A DNA stretch of 62,881 bases, taken from assembly GCA_051867875.1 (NCBI GenBank), contig JBJDZG010000014.1:1-62881 (forward strand), in the 5' to 3' direction. The notes beneath the pieces are model-generated. The model was not told the origin of the DNA. It saw only the letters and a list, made by a program, of their open reading frames with translations, and did not search any database. The DNA is from RGIG4608 sp051867875. Lineage in GTDB: Bacteria > Bacillota > Clostridia > Oscillospirales > CAG-272. Both the position numbers and the translations under genes were made by a program. Below are positions 32,496-41,768 of the stretch, piece by piece; within the stretch, counting starts at the first letter, position 1; each line of letters begins with the position of its first letter.

Positions 32496-32626
32496 GTAAT
32501 GAAGCAGAACTTCCCGTTCTCACCCTGCCACATCGGTGCGCTTGTGTTAAGATTATTGATATAAATGACCTATGCAGGTCGTGGTGTGTCGTACGGGAGA
32601 AAATCTGCGTACGACTTTTATTTTTT
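32496..32626 (+). promoter_or_regulatory. infC leader with attenuator (L20-type)
   Basis: A ~140-nt leader ends in an intrinsic terminator (GTCGTACG 32588-32595 with CGTACGAC 32608-32615, then a T-rich run) placed before the infC ribosome site. In Firmicutes ribosomal protein L20 binds such leaders to shut off infC-rpmI-rplT. The terminator is seen; L20 control is inferred from the gene order. Confidence 0.75.
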
Positions 32627-32640
32627 GGAGGTACAGAGCC

Positions 32641-33159
32641 ATCGCTAACGCAAAAGAAATGCAAATCAACGAACAGATTACAGATAAAGAGGTTCGTGTG
32701 ATTAGCGCTGACGGAGAACAGCTTGGCATTATGAGCACCGAGCAGGCACTCAGAATGGCATACAATGACGGACTTGACCTTGTTATGATGACAGCACAGG
32801 CAAATCCCCCCGTCTGCAAAATTATGAATTTCGGAAAATTCCGTTTTGAACGTGAGAAGAAGGAAAAAGAAGCCAAGAAAAAGCAGCAGACAGTCGAGCT
32901 TAAAGAAATTCAGCTCTCCTGCCGAATTGACACGCACGATTTCGAAACGAAGCTGAAACACGCACACAAGTTTTTATCGAGCGGAAACAAGGTTCGCGTC
33001 GTCCTCAGATTTAAGGGAAGAGAAATGGCACACACCGCGCTCGGACTTGAAAACATGGAGAAATTCCGCGAGGCTTGCGCAGAGCTCGGCACAGTCGATA
33101 AAAAGCCCGCGCTCGACGGAAGAATTCTCAGTATGGTGATTACACCTATTAAAAAGTAA
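32641..33159 (+). CDS. infC: Translation initiation factor IF-3 (AUC start)
   Basis: 172 aa. The start is an ATC at 32641: GGAGG (32627-32631) lies 9 nt upstream, while the first ATG (32659) is 27 nt away and would cut into the conserved N-terminus (ANAKEMQINEQITDKEVRVI). IF-3 keeps subunits apart and rejects non-standard start codons, so a rare start codon on its own gene gives feedback control, as known for infC in other bacteria. The N-domain is ~1-75, linker EKKEKEAKKKQQT, and C-domain ELKEIQLSCRIDTHDFETKLKHA-type region to ITPIKK. First gene of infC-rpmI-rplT. Confidence 0.96.
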   Translation: MANAKEMQINEQITDKEVRVISADGEQLGIMSTEQALRMAYNDGLDLVMMTAQANPPVCKIMNFGKFRFEREKKEKEAKKKQQTVELKEIQLSCRIDTHDFETKLKHAHKFLSSGNKVRVVLRFKGREMAHTALGLENMEKFREACAELGTVDKKPALDGRILSMVITPIKK

Positions 33160-33235
33160 AACGGTACAAAATGTTCTGACGAACGAAAAAATACATTTTT
33201 CGGGAGACCGAGAAAAATTCAAAGGAGATAAAACA

Positions 33236-33430
33236 ATGGGAAAAATCAAAACACATAAGGCTTCCAGCAAGAGATTTTCTGTAACAGGTACGGGCAAAGT
33301 TAAACTCAACCACTGCTTCCGCCGTCATAAGACGGGCAAGAAGACCGGTAAGGCTCTCAGACAGGGCAGAGAAAACGGTTATCTCAGCGACGCAATGGCT
33401 GCAAATTACAGAGCACTTATTCAGAAATAA
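33236..33430 (+). CDS. rpmI: 50S ribosomal protein L35
   Basis: 64 aa, highly basic: GKIKTHKASSKRFSVTGTGKVK and the KLNHCFRRHKTGKKT region are the L35 signature. It binds 23S rRNA in the large subunit. Ribosome site AAAGGAG before ATG 33236. Middle gene of infC-rpmI-rplT. Confidence 0.97.
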   Translation: MGKIKTHKASSKRFSVTGTGKVKLNHCFRRHKTGKKTGKALRQGRENGYLSDAMAANYRALIQK

Positions 33431-33453
33431 TCAGATTTTAGGAGGATAGAAAA

Positions 33454-33807
33454 ATGGCAAGAGTTAAAGGCGCGATGATGGCGCGTAAGAGAAGAAATAA
33501 AGTACTTAAAGCTGCTAAGGGCTACTGGGGTGCAAAATCCAAGCACTTCAAGATGGCTAAGCAGGCCGTAATGAAGAGCGGCAACTACGCATTCGCAGGC
33601 AGAAAGCTCAAAAAGAGAGACTTCCGTTCTCTTTGGATTGCCCGTATCAACGCGCAGGCAAAGGTTAACGGTATGAACTACTCCACATTTATGCACGGAC
33701 TTAAAAAAGCCGGTATTGACCTCAACAGAAAGATGCTCGCTGAACTTGCAGTTAACGACAAGGCAGCATTTGCTTCTCTCGTAGAGCAGGCAAAGGCAGC
33801 TCTTTAA
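33454..33807 (+). CDS. rplT: 50S ribosomal protein L20
   Basis: 117 aa. MARVKGAMMARKRRNKVLK, a long basic N-terminal helix, then a globular domain (RDFRSLWIARINAQAK, YSTFMHGLKKAGIDLNRKML). Needed for early 50S assembly, and in Firmicutes the repressor of its own operon. Ribosome site AGGAGG. Followed by a terminator. Confidence 0.98.
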   Translation: MARVKGAMMARKRRNKVLKAAKGYWGAKSKHFKMAKQAVMKSGNYAFAGRKLKKRDFRSLWIARINAQAKVNGMNYSTFMHGLKKAGIDLNRKMLAELAVNDKAAFASLVEQAKAAL

Positions 33808-33815
33808 TCAGAGAT

Positions 33816-33845
33816 AAAAAACCCGACGGTGTTCGGGTTTTTGTC
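33816..33845 (+). terminator. rplT terminator
   Basis: AAAACCCGA (33818-33826) with TCGGGTTTT (33833-33841), ending in T-rich DNA. Confidence 0.85.
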
Positions 33846-33865
33846 ATATTTATTTATAGCAAAAT

Positions 33866-33967
33866 CGGTACAGTTTTCGGAATATTTTGACCGAAAACTG
33901 TACCGTAAAGTGATTTTATGAGAATTGAAAAAACGTCGAAATTTCGTCTTTTTTTCAATTTTCATAA
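33866..33967. repeat. Two strong consecutive palindromes upstream of the methyltransferase gene
   Basis: First: 14-bp perfect arms GGTACAGTTTTCGG and CCGAAAACTGTACC, 10-bp loop (~33866-33903). Second: ~19-bp arms TTTATGAGAATTGAAAAAA with TTTTTTCAATTTTCATAAA (one mismatch, ~33916-33967), with an inner CGAAATTTCG. Together they fill the gap between rplT and the next gene. They could be an operator, an extra terminator or a repeat. Confidence 0.75.
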
Positions 33968-33985
33968 AGCGGGAAGGAGCATTTT

Positions 33986-34822
33986 ATGCCGAAGGAATGG
34001 CAGAGCATCACGTCAAAGGGTAACGCCCTCGTTGTAAGGATGGCAAAGCTCAAGGACAAAAAATACAGAAAAAGCGAACACCTTTTCCGCTTCGACGGAA
34101 TAAAGCTCTTCCTTGAAGCAGCAGAGAAAAAGGCTCCCATAAAGTACGTCTTTTTAAGAGAGAGCGACGCGGACAAGCATAAAAAAACCGTGGAGAGTAA
34201 GCTTGAAAGCCATTATTCCGAGGTCGGGCTTTATGTCCTCTCCGACGAGGTGTTTTCAAAGCTTACCGACGAGCAGGCTCCCGAGGGCATTATCACGGTG
34301 TGCTCGGAGCTTTCCAATATCGTTTTTTGCGACGGGCTCGGCGAGCTTGCGGAGGATATTGCAAAGAATGAAAGCAGAGTGATTTTGCTCGAATCCGTGC
34401 GCGATGCGGGAAATATGGGCGCGATAATCAGGACTGCAAAGGCGTTTGGCACGGAGTATCTCATCGTCAGCTCGGACTGCGCGGAGCTTTATAATCCCAA
34501 AACGGTACGCGGAGCGATGGGGGCGCTTTTTACACAGAAAATAATAGTGGTCGGCGACATTTGCACTGCAATTGCAGAGCTTCGCCGCGTCGGCGTGCGC
34601 GTTTTCGCAACGGCATTAAGAAGCGACGCAAGACGGCTCGGCGCTTTCGAACTCTCAAAGGGTGACGCCATGCTCATCGGCAACGAGGGGCACGGTCTGA
34701 CGCAGAGTGCAATAGACGCCTGCGATGAGTGCCTCTATATCCCGATGGAACAGGGCAGTGAATCTCTCAACGCTTCAATAGCCGCATCGGTTTGCATGTG
34801 GGAGCAGTACAGAGCAAAATAA
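33986..34822 (+). CDS. TrmH/SpoU-family RNA 2'-O-methyltransferase
   Basis: 278 aa. N-terminal substrate-binding domain (~5-105, L7Ae/L30e-like), then the SPOUT knot domain: ILLESVRDAGNMGAIIRTAKAFG (motif 1, ~130-155), MLIGNEGHGLTQ (motif 2, ~231-242) and IPMEQGSESLNASIAASVCMWE (motif 3, ~253-274). Uses SAM to methylate ribose in rRNA or tRNA; the exact target cannot be told from sequence. This gene commonly follows rplT in Clostridia. Ribosome site GGGAAGGAG. dprA starts 11 nt after it. Confidence 0.95.
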   Translation: MPKEWQSITSKGNALVVRMAKLKDKKYRKSEHLFRFDGIKLFLEAAEKKAPIKYVFLRESDADKHKKTVESKLESHYSEVGLYVLSDEVFSKLTDEQAPEGIITVCSELSNIVFCDGLGELAEDIAKNESRVILLESVRDAGNMGAIIRTAKAFGTEYLIVSSDCAELYNPKTVRGAMGALFTQKIIVVGDICTAIAELRRVGVRVFATALRSDARRLGAFELSKGDAMLIGNEGHGLTQSAIDACDECLYIPMEQGSESLNASIAASVCMWEQYRAK

Positions 34823-34833
34823 GGCAGGGCAGT

Positions 34834-36213
34834 ATGGAATTTAAGTGGTTGAAGAAATCGGAGCTTATCTACTGGATATGGCTCTCCCTAAAACTGAATA
34901 ATCAGAATACCGTATTTCAAGGGCTTCTCGATGCTTTCGGAAATTCCGTTCACAATATTTACGATGCGGACAGGAAAAGCATAGACAGAATTGCCACCCT
35001 TAACGATAGGCAAAAGACGGCTCTTTGCGACAAAAACCTCGACGAGGCGATATCGATTTTCAACTATTGCAAGGCAAACGGCGTCGGCGTCCTTCATTAC
35101 GGTGACGAAAAGTACCCGGAGCAGCTTGAATGCATGAAAAATCCGCCCATTTTGCTCTATTATATGGGCAGGCTCCCGAATTTCAAGCAGAAGCTTTGCG
35201 TTTCCATCGTCGGAACACGCAAAATGACGGAATACGGAATGAGGTCTTGTTATAAAATAGCTTATGAGCTCGCAAGCGCGGGCGCGGTAGTCGTCAGCGG
35301 TATGGCTCTCGGAATCGATTCGATAGCCCACGCAGGCGCGATAGGCGCAAGGGGCGAAACCGTGGCGGTACTCGGCTGTGGGATAGACGTTATTTATCCA
35401 AAGCAACACAGGCTTTTGCGGAAATATATCTGCGAAAACGGTGCGGTAATCACTCCTTATCACCCCGGTACTCCCGCGTTCAAAAATCATTTTCCCGAAA
35501 GAAACGCGATAATCAGCGCGCTCAGCGAGGGCACTCTGATAGTCGAAGCACCGAAGCACAGCGGTGCTCTTATCACCGCGGAACACGCCGCGGAGCAGAG
35601 CAGAACCGTTTATGCACTTCCCGGCAGTATTGAGGAGCCGATGAGCGAAGGACCTAATATGCTCATTATGAACGGCGCGACTGCCGTCACCTGTGCAAGG
35701 GATATTTTAAGATACTATTTTGAAAACAAATCCCCTCTCGTTGACCCCGTCAAGCTCCGTCAGGGTGAATTAAGCTCCGAATTTGACAACGACATTTTAA
35801 GACATATAGGTATCTCTGCGTCCTGTCACGGCAAGGGACCCGAGGCGTCTCCCGAGGCACTTCTGCGAAAGCTCAACGACGAGCTCAACAACAACGCAGA
35901 GCAGAACAGCGACTACTATTCCGTTCCCAAAATCAAGAAAATCGGAGAGGGCGAAAATACGGAGTCCTCATCAAAAAACACCGAAAATCAAGAAAAAAAG
36001 AGCGAGAGTTCCGTCATTGACAGCAGTGTTCTCGACTCCCTTGATGAAAACGAGAAAGCGGTATTTGCGGAATTTCCCTGCGACCGTCCGATATCAATGG
36101 ACGTACTTGCAGCGCGGGGACTTGACATAGGAGTGCTTATGTCCACGCTTACCATGCTCGAAATAAAGGGACTTATCACCACTCTCCCGGGCGGAATGTA
36201 TATCAGAAAATAA
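34834..36213 (+). CDS. dprA: DNA-processing protein DprA
   Basis: 459 aa, longer than the ~290-370 usual. N-terminal SAM-like domain (~1-90), then the Rossmann-type DNA-binding core: VSIVGTRKMTEYG (~125), VVVSGMALGIDSIAHAGA (~153), TVAVLGCGIDVIYPKQH, FPERNAIISALSEGTLIVEAPKHSGALITA. A low-complexity Ser/Glu/Asn linker (~355-400) precedes a winged-helix domain (~405-459, DENEKAVFAEF...MLEIKGLITTLPGGMYIR). Loads RecA on incoming single-stranded DNA in transformation. With comEC it hints at natural competence. Weak ribosome site; probably coupled to the methyltransferase gene. Confidence 0.96.
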   Translation: MEFKWLKKSELIYWIWLSLKLNNQNTVFQGLLDAFGNSVHNIYDADRKSIDRIATLNDRQKTALCDKNLDEAISIFNYCKANGVGVLHYGDEKYPEQLECMKNPPILLYYMGRLPNFKQKLCVSIVGTRKMTEYGMRSCYKIAYELASAGAVVVSGMALGIDSIAHAGAIGARGETVAVLGCGIDVIYPKQHRLLRKYICENGAVITPYHPGTPAFKNHFPERNAIISALSEGTLIVEAPKHSGALITAEHAAEQSRTVYALPGSIEEPMSEGPNMLIMNGATAVTCARDILRYYFENKSPLVDPVKLRQGELSSEFDNDILRHIGISASCHGKGPEASPEALLRKLNDELNNNAEQNSDYYSVPKIKKIGEGENTESSSKNTENQEKKSESSVIDSSVLDSLDENEKAVFAEFPCDRPISMDVLAARGLDIGVLMSTLTMLEIKGLITTLPGGMYIRK

Positions 36214-36231
36214 ACTCAGAAAGGAAAAAGT

Positions 36232-38529
36232 ATGGCAAATCTTGTTATCGTTGAGTCCCCGACAAAGGTGGGACCGATAAAAAAATATCTCGGCTCGAAT
36301 TATAAGGTCATAGCGTCCAAGGGACACCTGCGCGACCTTCCCAAAAGCACACTCGGCGTTGATATCGAAAATGGATTTGACGCGCATTATATAAATATCA
36401 GAGGTAAGGGCGACCTTATCAAAGAGATAAAGAAAGAGGCAAAGGGTGCAAAGAAAATATATCTTGCAACTGACCCCGACCGCGAGGGCGAGGCAATAGC
36501 GTGGCATCTTGCGACGGTGCTCGGCATTCCCGTTGAGAACACGCTCCGCGTCAGCTTCAACGAGATTACGCAGAGCGTTGTAAAGGCCTCAATCAAAGAG
36601 CCTCGCAATATCAATATGAATCTTGTAAACTCCCAGCAGACCAGAAGAATTCTCGACAGAATAGTGGGTTATAAAATCAGCCCCCTGCTTTGGAAAACCG
36701 TCAAGAGCGGACTTTCCGCGGGCAGAGTTCAGTCCGTTGCGACGAGAATTATCGTTGAGAGAGAAAATGAAATTAACGCATTCGTTCCCTCTGAATACTG
36801 GACCATCGAAGCGGAGCTTCTCACATCTGAGGGCAAGAGCGTTTCCGTGCGCTTCTACGGCGACGAAAACGGAAAGATAAAGCTTGCGAACGAAGAGGAC
36901 ACCAAGACGGTGCTCTCCGCCGTCGAGAACGGTATTTTCTCCGTCAAGAGCGTAAAAAAAGCGGAAAAGCAGAAAATGCCCGCTCCGCCCTTCACGACCT
37001 CAAGTATGCAGCAGGAGGCGTCGTATAAACTCGGATTCCAGTCTGCGCGCACAATGAGAGTGGCGCAGGAGCTTTACGAGGGCATCAACCTCGGCACGGA
37101 GCTCGGCGGTGTTCAAGGTCTTATCACCTATATGAGAACCGATTCGCTCCGCATTTCCGACGAAGCGCAAACGGCAGCCAAAGAGTTCATCGTGTCGAAA
37201 TACGGCGAGGAATACGCCCCCAAAACTCCGAGAGTATTCAAGACGGGCAAGGGCGCGCAGGACGCACACGAGGCTATAAGGCCTTCAAAGGTTGACCTCA
37301 CTCCCGCACTCGTTAAAAAGGCGCTCACATCCGACCAGTATAAGCTTTATAAGCTCATCTGGGAGAGATTTGTAGCGAGCCAGATGCAGTCCGCAAAGCT
37401 CAACACGATAACAGCCGACTTTGAAAATAACGGCTATATCTTCCGCGCGAGCGGATATTCCGTGGCTTTCGGCGGATATATGGCAGTTTACGAGGCAACG
37501 GAGGAGGTAAAAGCCCCGAGCGACGAGGTTGCACTTGTAAAAGATATCAGAATCCCCGCTCTCAAACGCGGAGAGGTGCTTGGTATTCAAAAGGTGTTCC
37601 CGGAACAGCATTTTACCGAAGCACCCCCGAGATACACAGAGGCTTCTCTTATCAAATTCCTTGAGGAGAAGGGCATCGGCAGACCGAGTACCTATACACC
37701 GATTATTACGACTATTCTTGCAAGAAACTATGTAAGACGCGACGGCAAGGCCCTCGTTCCCACCGAGCTCGGTACGCTCACCACGAAAATTATGGAAGAA
37801 AACTTCGCAAATATTATAGATTACCGCTTCACCGCAAATATGGAAACAGACCTCGACAAAATTGAGGCGGGCTCGCTCGAATACCTTGACGTGCTCTCCG
37901 ATTTCTGGAAAGATTTCAAAGTTGAGCTTGAAAGGGCGGAAGAGAAGATAGGCTCCGAGGACATAAAAATTCCCGTTGAGGAAACGGATATCATTTGCGA
38001 AAAATGCGGAGCAAAAATGATAGTGAGAACGGGCAAATTCGGCAAATTCGCCGCTTGTCCCAACTTCCCGAAATGCAGAAATACGAAGCCCCTTGAAAAT
38101 AAGGAGCAGAGCACAGCGCCCGAAAAAGAGCCCAAAAAGGAGATAATCGCCGAATTCAAGTGTGAAAAGTGCGGCTCGGATATGGTTTTGCGTCAGAGCA
38201 GATACGGCTCCTTCTACGCTTGTTCCAAATATCCCGAATGTAAATTCATCAAGACAAAGACCAAGGAGCTCGACATTCCTTGCCCAAAATGCGGCGGAAA
38301 GGTGATAACGAAGTACGGCAGAAATAAGACCGTATTTTACAGCTGTGAGAACTATCCGAAGTGCGATTTCTCGTCGTGGGATATGCCTACCTCGGAAATA
38401 TGTCCCGAGTGCGGCAAGATGCTCTTCCGCAAGAAAGGCAAAAATCTCCTAATCTGTGCGGAAAAGTCTTGTGGATACAAGAGGGAAGCCGAAGCTTACG
38501 AAACACCCGAACAGGAAGAAAATCAATGA
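36232..38529 (+). CDS. topA: DNA topoisomerase I
   Basis: 765 aa type IA enzyme relaxing negative supercoils. TOPRIM domain at the N-terminus (LVIVESPTKVGPIKKYLG; ATDPDREGEAIAWHL), the catalytic Tyr in GLITYMRTDSLR (~299), and EKGIGRPSTYTPIITTI. The C-terminus has four zinc-ribbon units: CEKCGAKMIV...CPNFPKC (~590), CEKCGSDMVL...CSKYPEC (~645), CPKCGGKVIT...CENYPKC (~685) and CPECGKMLF...CAEKSCG (~725). Ribosome site AAAGGAAAAAG. Its stop overlaps the trmFO start (ATGA). Confidence 0.98.
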   Translation: MANLVIVESPTKVGPIKKYLGSNYKVIASKGHLRDLPKSTLGVDIENGFDAHYINIRGKGDLIKEIKKEAKGAKKIYLATDPDREGEAIAWHLATVLGIPVENTLRVSFNEITQSVVKASIKEPRNINMNLVNSQQTRRILDRIVGYKISPLLWKTVKSGLSAGRVQSVATRIIVERENEINAFVPSEYWTIEAELLTSEGKSVSVRFYGDENGKIKLANEEDTKTVLSAVENGIFSVKSVKKAEKQKMPAPPFTTSSMQQEASYKLGFQSARTMRVAQELYEGINLGTELGGVQGLITYMRTDSLRISDEAQTAAKEFIVSKYGEEYAPKTPRVFKTGKGAQDAHEAIRPSKVDLTPALVKKALTSDQYKLYKLIWERFVASQMQSAKLNTITADFENNGYIFRASGYSVAFGGYMAVYEATEEVKAPSDEVALVKDIRIPALKRGEVLGIQKVFPEQHFTEAPPRYTEASLIKFLEEKGIGRPSTYTPIITTILARNYVRRDGKALVPTELGTLTTKIMEENFANIIDYRFTANMETDLDKIEAGSLEYLDVLSDFWKDFKVELERAEEKIGSEDIKIPVEETDIICEKCGAKMIVRTGKFGKFAACPNFPKCRNTKPLENKEQSTAPEKEPKKEIIAEFKCEKCGSDMVLRQSRYGSFYACSKYPECKFIKTKTKELDIPCPKCGGKVITKYGRNKTVFYSCENYPKCDFSSWDMPTSEICPECGKMLFRKKGKNLLICAEKSCGYKREAEAYETPEQEENQ

Positions 38530-39872
38530 CAGAAAATAAAGAATTTGTAAACGTGTACGGCGCAGGTCTTGCGGGCTGCGAGGCGGCGTGGCAGATAGCA
38601 CAGCGCGGAGTTGCGGTAAGGCTTTACGAAATGAAGCCCCATAAATACACTCCCGCGCATCACAGCGAGGGCTTTGCGGAGCTCGTTTGCTCAAACTCTC
38701 TTCGCTCCGACAGTCTTACGAACGCCGTAGGACTTTTGAAGGAAGAGATGAGAAGGCTCGGCTCGCTTATAATGACAGCGGCGGAAGCTACGAAGGTCCC
38801 CGCGGGCTCGGCGCTCGCCGTTGACAGAGAGCTTTTCTCGGCGTTCATCACCGAAAAGATTAAAAACCACCCTCTTATTACCGTAATTGAGGAAGAAAAG
38901 ACTCAAATCGCGTCGGGCGAGATAACCGTTATCGCAACGGGACCTCTTACGAGCGACGCGATGGCGCATTATATTGAGCATGAGCTCGGTTGTTCGGGAC
39001 TTCATTTCTTTGATGCCGCCGCTCCGATAGTCGATTTTTCAAGCATTAATATGGACGTCGCGTTCTTTGCTTCGCGCTACGATAAGGGCGACGCTGACTA
39101 TATCAACTGCCCTATGACGCGCGAGCAGTACGACGCGTTCTACACCGAGCTTATCGGCGCAAAGGAGGCGGAGATAAAGGAATTTGACCGCGAGGAGCAG
39201 AGGACGAAGCTCAATGTTTTCGAGGGCTGTATGCCCGTCGAGGTAATGGCAAAGCGCGGTTACGATACGCTCTGCTACGGACCCCTCAAACCCGTAGGGC
39301 TCGTTGACCCTCGCACGGGCAAGGAGAGCTTTGCGGTAGTTCAGCTCCGAAAGGAAAACAAAGAGGGCACTATGTACAACATAGTCGGCTTCCAGACGCA
39401 TCTGACCTTTCCCGAACAGAGAAGGGTGTTCAGAATGATTCCGGGACTTGAAAATGCGGAATTTTTGCGCTACGGAATTATGCACAGAAACACGTATCTC
39501 AACTCCCCGGGACTTTTAAGAAACGACTATTCGATGATAAAGAATTCCAACGTGTTCTTTGCGGGACAGATGACGGGGGTTGAGGGCTATATCGAGAGCG
39601 CGGGCTCCGGTCTTGTGGCGGGCATAAACGCCGCTATGAGAGCCAAGGGCGAGGAGGGCGTGATTTTCCCCGAGGAAACGATGATAGGCTCTATGGCAAG
39701 CTACGTGCAGAACGGAAGCATGGCAAAATTCGTGCCGATGAATGCAAATTTCGGCATAATCAAGCCCTTGACAAAGAAAGTTAAGGGCGGAAAGAGCGCG
39801 AAAAATGAGGCACTTGCCTCACTTGCGCTCGAAACACTTGACAAAGTAATTACAGAAATGCAGAAGGAATAA
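38526..39872 (+). CDS. trmFO: tRNA m5U54 methyltransferase TrmFO (folate/FAD)
   Basis: 448 aa. Makes 5-methyluridine at position 54 of tRNA using methylene-tetrahydrofolate and FADH2. FAD motif VYGAGLAGCEAAW (10-22), then the family-specific LYEMKP...HHSEGFAELVCSNSLRSD, CPMTREQYDAFY, FEGCMPVEVMAKRG and the C-terminal FFAGQMTGVEGYIESAGSGL. The ATG at 38526 overlaps the topA stop; AGGAAG lies upstream within topA. The topA-trmFO order is typical for Firmicutes. Confidence 0.97.
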   Translation: MTENKEFVNVYGAGLAGCEAAWQIAQRGVAVRLYEMKPHKYTPAHHSEGFAELVCSNSLRSDSLTNAVGLLKEEMRRLGSLIMTAAEATKVPAGSALAVDRELFSAFITEKIKNHPLITVIEEEKTQIASGEITVIATGPLTSDAMAHYIEHELGCSGLHFFDAAAPIVDFSSINMDVAFFASRYDKGDADYINCPMTREQYDAFYTELIGAKEAEIKEFDREEQRTKLNVFEGCMPVEVMAKRGYDTLCYGPLKPVGLVDPRTGKESFAVVQLRKENKEGTMYNIVGFQTHLTFPEQRRVFRMIPGLENAEFLRYGIMHRNTYLNSPGLLRNDYSMIKNSNVFFAGQMTGVEGYIESAGSGLVAGINAAMRAKGEEGVIFPEETMIGSMASYVQNGSMAKFVPMNANFGIIKPLTKKVKGGKSAKNEALASLALETLDKVITEMQKE

Positions 39873-39890
39873 ACGAAAGGAAGTGTGCAG

Positions 39891-40595
39891 ATGCAGAATA
39901 AAAATCTCGGTGAGCTTGAAGCAAAGCTCGGATATAAGTTTAACAATATCGAACATCTTAAAACTGCTCTTACTCACTCCTCGTACACAAATGAACTTAA
40001 ATTGCGCGGCAGAGAGGCAGAGTGCAACGAAAGGCTCGAATTCCTCGGGGACAGCGTAATTTCCGTTATTGCGGCAGATTACCTTTTCAAAAAATATCCC
40101 GATTATCCCGAGGGCGAGCTCACACGCCGACGCGCTCTTATCGTGTGCCGCGACGCACTCTCGTCCTATGCAAAGGCATTTGACCTCGGCTCGTTCTTCT
40201 TTCTCGGCAACGGAGAGGAGAAGAACAACGCAAGAGAGCGCAAGAGCCTTCTTGAAAACACCTTTGAGGCTGTAATGGGCGCTGTTTATTTTGACGGTGC
40301 GTCGATAGAGTTTATCGCGTCGATAGTAGTTCCTTTCTTTGAAAAGGAGCTTGACGACTGGCAGCACGGCAAGGTAGATAACGACTACAAGAGCGAGCTT
40401 CAGCAAATAGTTCAGCAGTCTGGCGAGGAGAACCTCGTCTACGTTCTCGTGTCCACAAGCGGACCCGACCACGAAAAGGTCTTTGAGGTTGAGGCGAGAA
40501 TGAACTCAAATATTCTCGGAAGAGGAAAGGGCAAGACGAAGCGCGAGGCGGAGCAGAACGCCGCAAAGCAAGCCCTGTCGCTTTTCGGTATGTAA
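39891..40595 (+). CDS. rnc: Ribonuclease III
   Basis: 234 aa. Cleaves double-stranded RNA, processing rRNA precursors. Catalytic domain with NERLEFLGD (46-54) and the metal-binding ENTFEAVMGAVYFD (~122-135). The double-stranded RNA-binding domain (~160-234) reads DYKSELQQIVQQ...GRGKGKTKREAEQNAAKQAL. The ATG at 39891 suits AAGGA at 9 nt better than an in-frame GTG at 39885. Its terminator is at 40609-40645. Confidence 0.97.
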   Translation: MQNKNLGELEAKLGYKFNNIEHLKTALTHSSYTNELKLRGREAECNERLEFLGDSVISVIAADYLFKKYPDYPEGELTRRRALIVCRDALSSYAKAFDLGSFFFLGNGEEKNNARERKSLLENTFEAVMGAVYFDGASIEFIASIVVPFFEKELDDWQHGKVDNDYKSELQQIVQQSGEENLVYVLVSTSGPDHEKVFEVEARMNSNILGRGKGKTKREAEQNAAKQALSLFGM

Positions 40596-40608
40596 GAAAA
40601 TAAGAATT

Positions 40609-40645
40609 GGAATCGCGGCGCGCCTCGATTCCCTTTCTTGCTTTT
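40609..40645 (+). terminator. rnc terminator
   Basis: GGAATCG (40609-40615) with CGATTCC (40626-40632), an inner GGCG/CGCC, then CTTTCTTGCTTTTT. Confidence 0.65.
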
Positions 40646-40684
40646 TAAGAACGGATAAAATTTCGGTGAAAGGAGAAAAAATAT

Positions 40685-41719
40685 ATGCGACACATCAATA
40701 TTCCCATATTCGTTACGCATCTCGGATGTCCCAATATGTGCGTGTTTTGCAATCAGCGCTCAATTTCGGGCAGAATAAAATTCGATATTTCAAGAGTAGA
40801 GAGCGACATTGAGGATGCGTTATCAACTGCCGACGCTGACGATTTAGTTGAGATAGCATTTTTCGGCGGTTCGTTTACGGGAATTGACCGCACGCTTATG
40901 ATTAATCTCCTCTCACTGGCGCAGAGATACATAGACGCGGGCAGGGTAAGCTCAATCAGACTTTCCACACGTCCCGACTATATCGACAGCGAGATACTTG
41001 ATATTCTATCGCAATATTCCGTCGGCACTATTGAATTGGGGCTTCAAAGCATGGACGACGGAGTGCTCAAAGCGTCAAAACGCGGACACGATGCAAAATG
41101 CGCCGAGAGGGCTTGTCGGCTCATAAAAGAGAGGGACTTTACGCTCATCGGGCAGATGATGATAGGCTTGCCCCTTTCAAATGTTGAAAAGGAAGTATAC
41201 ACCGCAAAGAAGATTTGCGAGATGGGCGCGGACGGTGCAAGAATCTATCCGACGGTCGTTTTTTACGAAACGGAGCTTGCGGATATGATGCTGGCAGGCG
41301 AATACGAAGCTCTTGACAATGAGAGCGCCGTGGAGCGCACTAAGGAAGCCTTAAAAGTTTTCGTCGAGCACGGCGTGCCCGTTATAAGAGTGGGACTTTG
41401 TGCGGGCGAAAATCTTTCATCTGAGGAAAAGGTCCTCGGAGGAGCAAACCATTCCGCCATCGGAGAACTCGCCATGAGTGCGCTTTATTTTGACAAAATG
41501 AGCGAGATTATCGAGCGCGAGCTCGGCGGTAAGGGCGAGGGCGAATACCCCAAAAGCCTGACTGTTTACTGTCCGAGAGGCGAGACGAGTAAGGTAGTGG
41601 GGCAAAAACGAAAAAATATTGAAAAAATATACCGAAAATATGGAATAACTCATGTAAAAGTCCTTGAAAAAAGCGAACTTTTGCGGTATAATATTATAAT
41701 AGATTTTAATTATATATAA
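40685..41719 (+). CDS. Radical SAM protein (Elp3-like core)
   Basis: 344 aa. The iron-sulfur motif is CPNMCVFC (C15, C19, C22), followed by AFFGGSFTGID (SAM-binding GGS), STRPDYI, TIELGLQSMDD and MMIGLP, all typical of the Elp3/HemN-like radical SAM branch. The C-terminus (RGETSKVVGQKRKNIEKIYRKYG) is peculiar to a family that precedes rnc/smc in Clostridia. The substrate is unknown; RNA modification is a guess from the Elp3 likeness. Ribosome site AAAGGAG. Upstream of smc, probably the same operon. Confidence 0.9.
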   Translation: MRHINIPIFVTHLGCPNMCVFCNQRSISGRIKFDISRVESDIEDALSTADADDLVEIAFFGGSFTGIDRTLMINLLSLAQRYIDAGRVSSIRLSTRPDYIDSEILDILSQYSVGTIELGLQSMDDGVLKASKRGHDAKCAERACRLIKERDFTLIGQMMIGLPLSNVEKEVYTAKKICEMGADGARIYPTVVFYETELADMMLAGEYEALDNESAVERTKEALKVFVEHGVPVIRVGLCAGENLSSEEKVLGGANHSAIGELAMSALYFDKMSEIIERELGGKGEGEYPKSLTVYCPRGETSKVVGQKRKNIEKIYRKYGITHVKVLEKSELLRYNIIIDFNYI

Positions 41720-41768
41720 ACCATCAGGAAAATCATCAACACTCTTTTGAGAAGAGGAGGAGCAAGCT

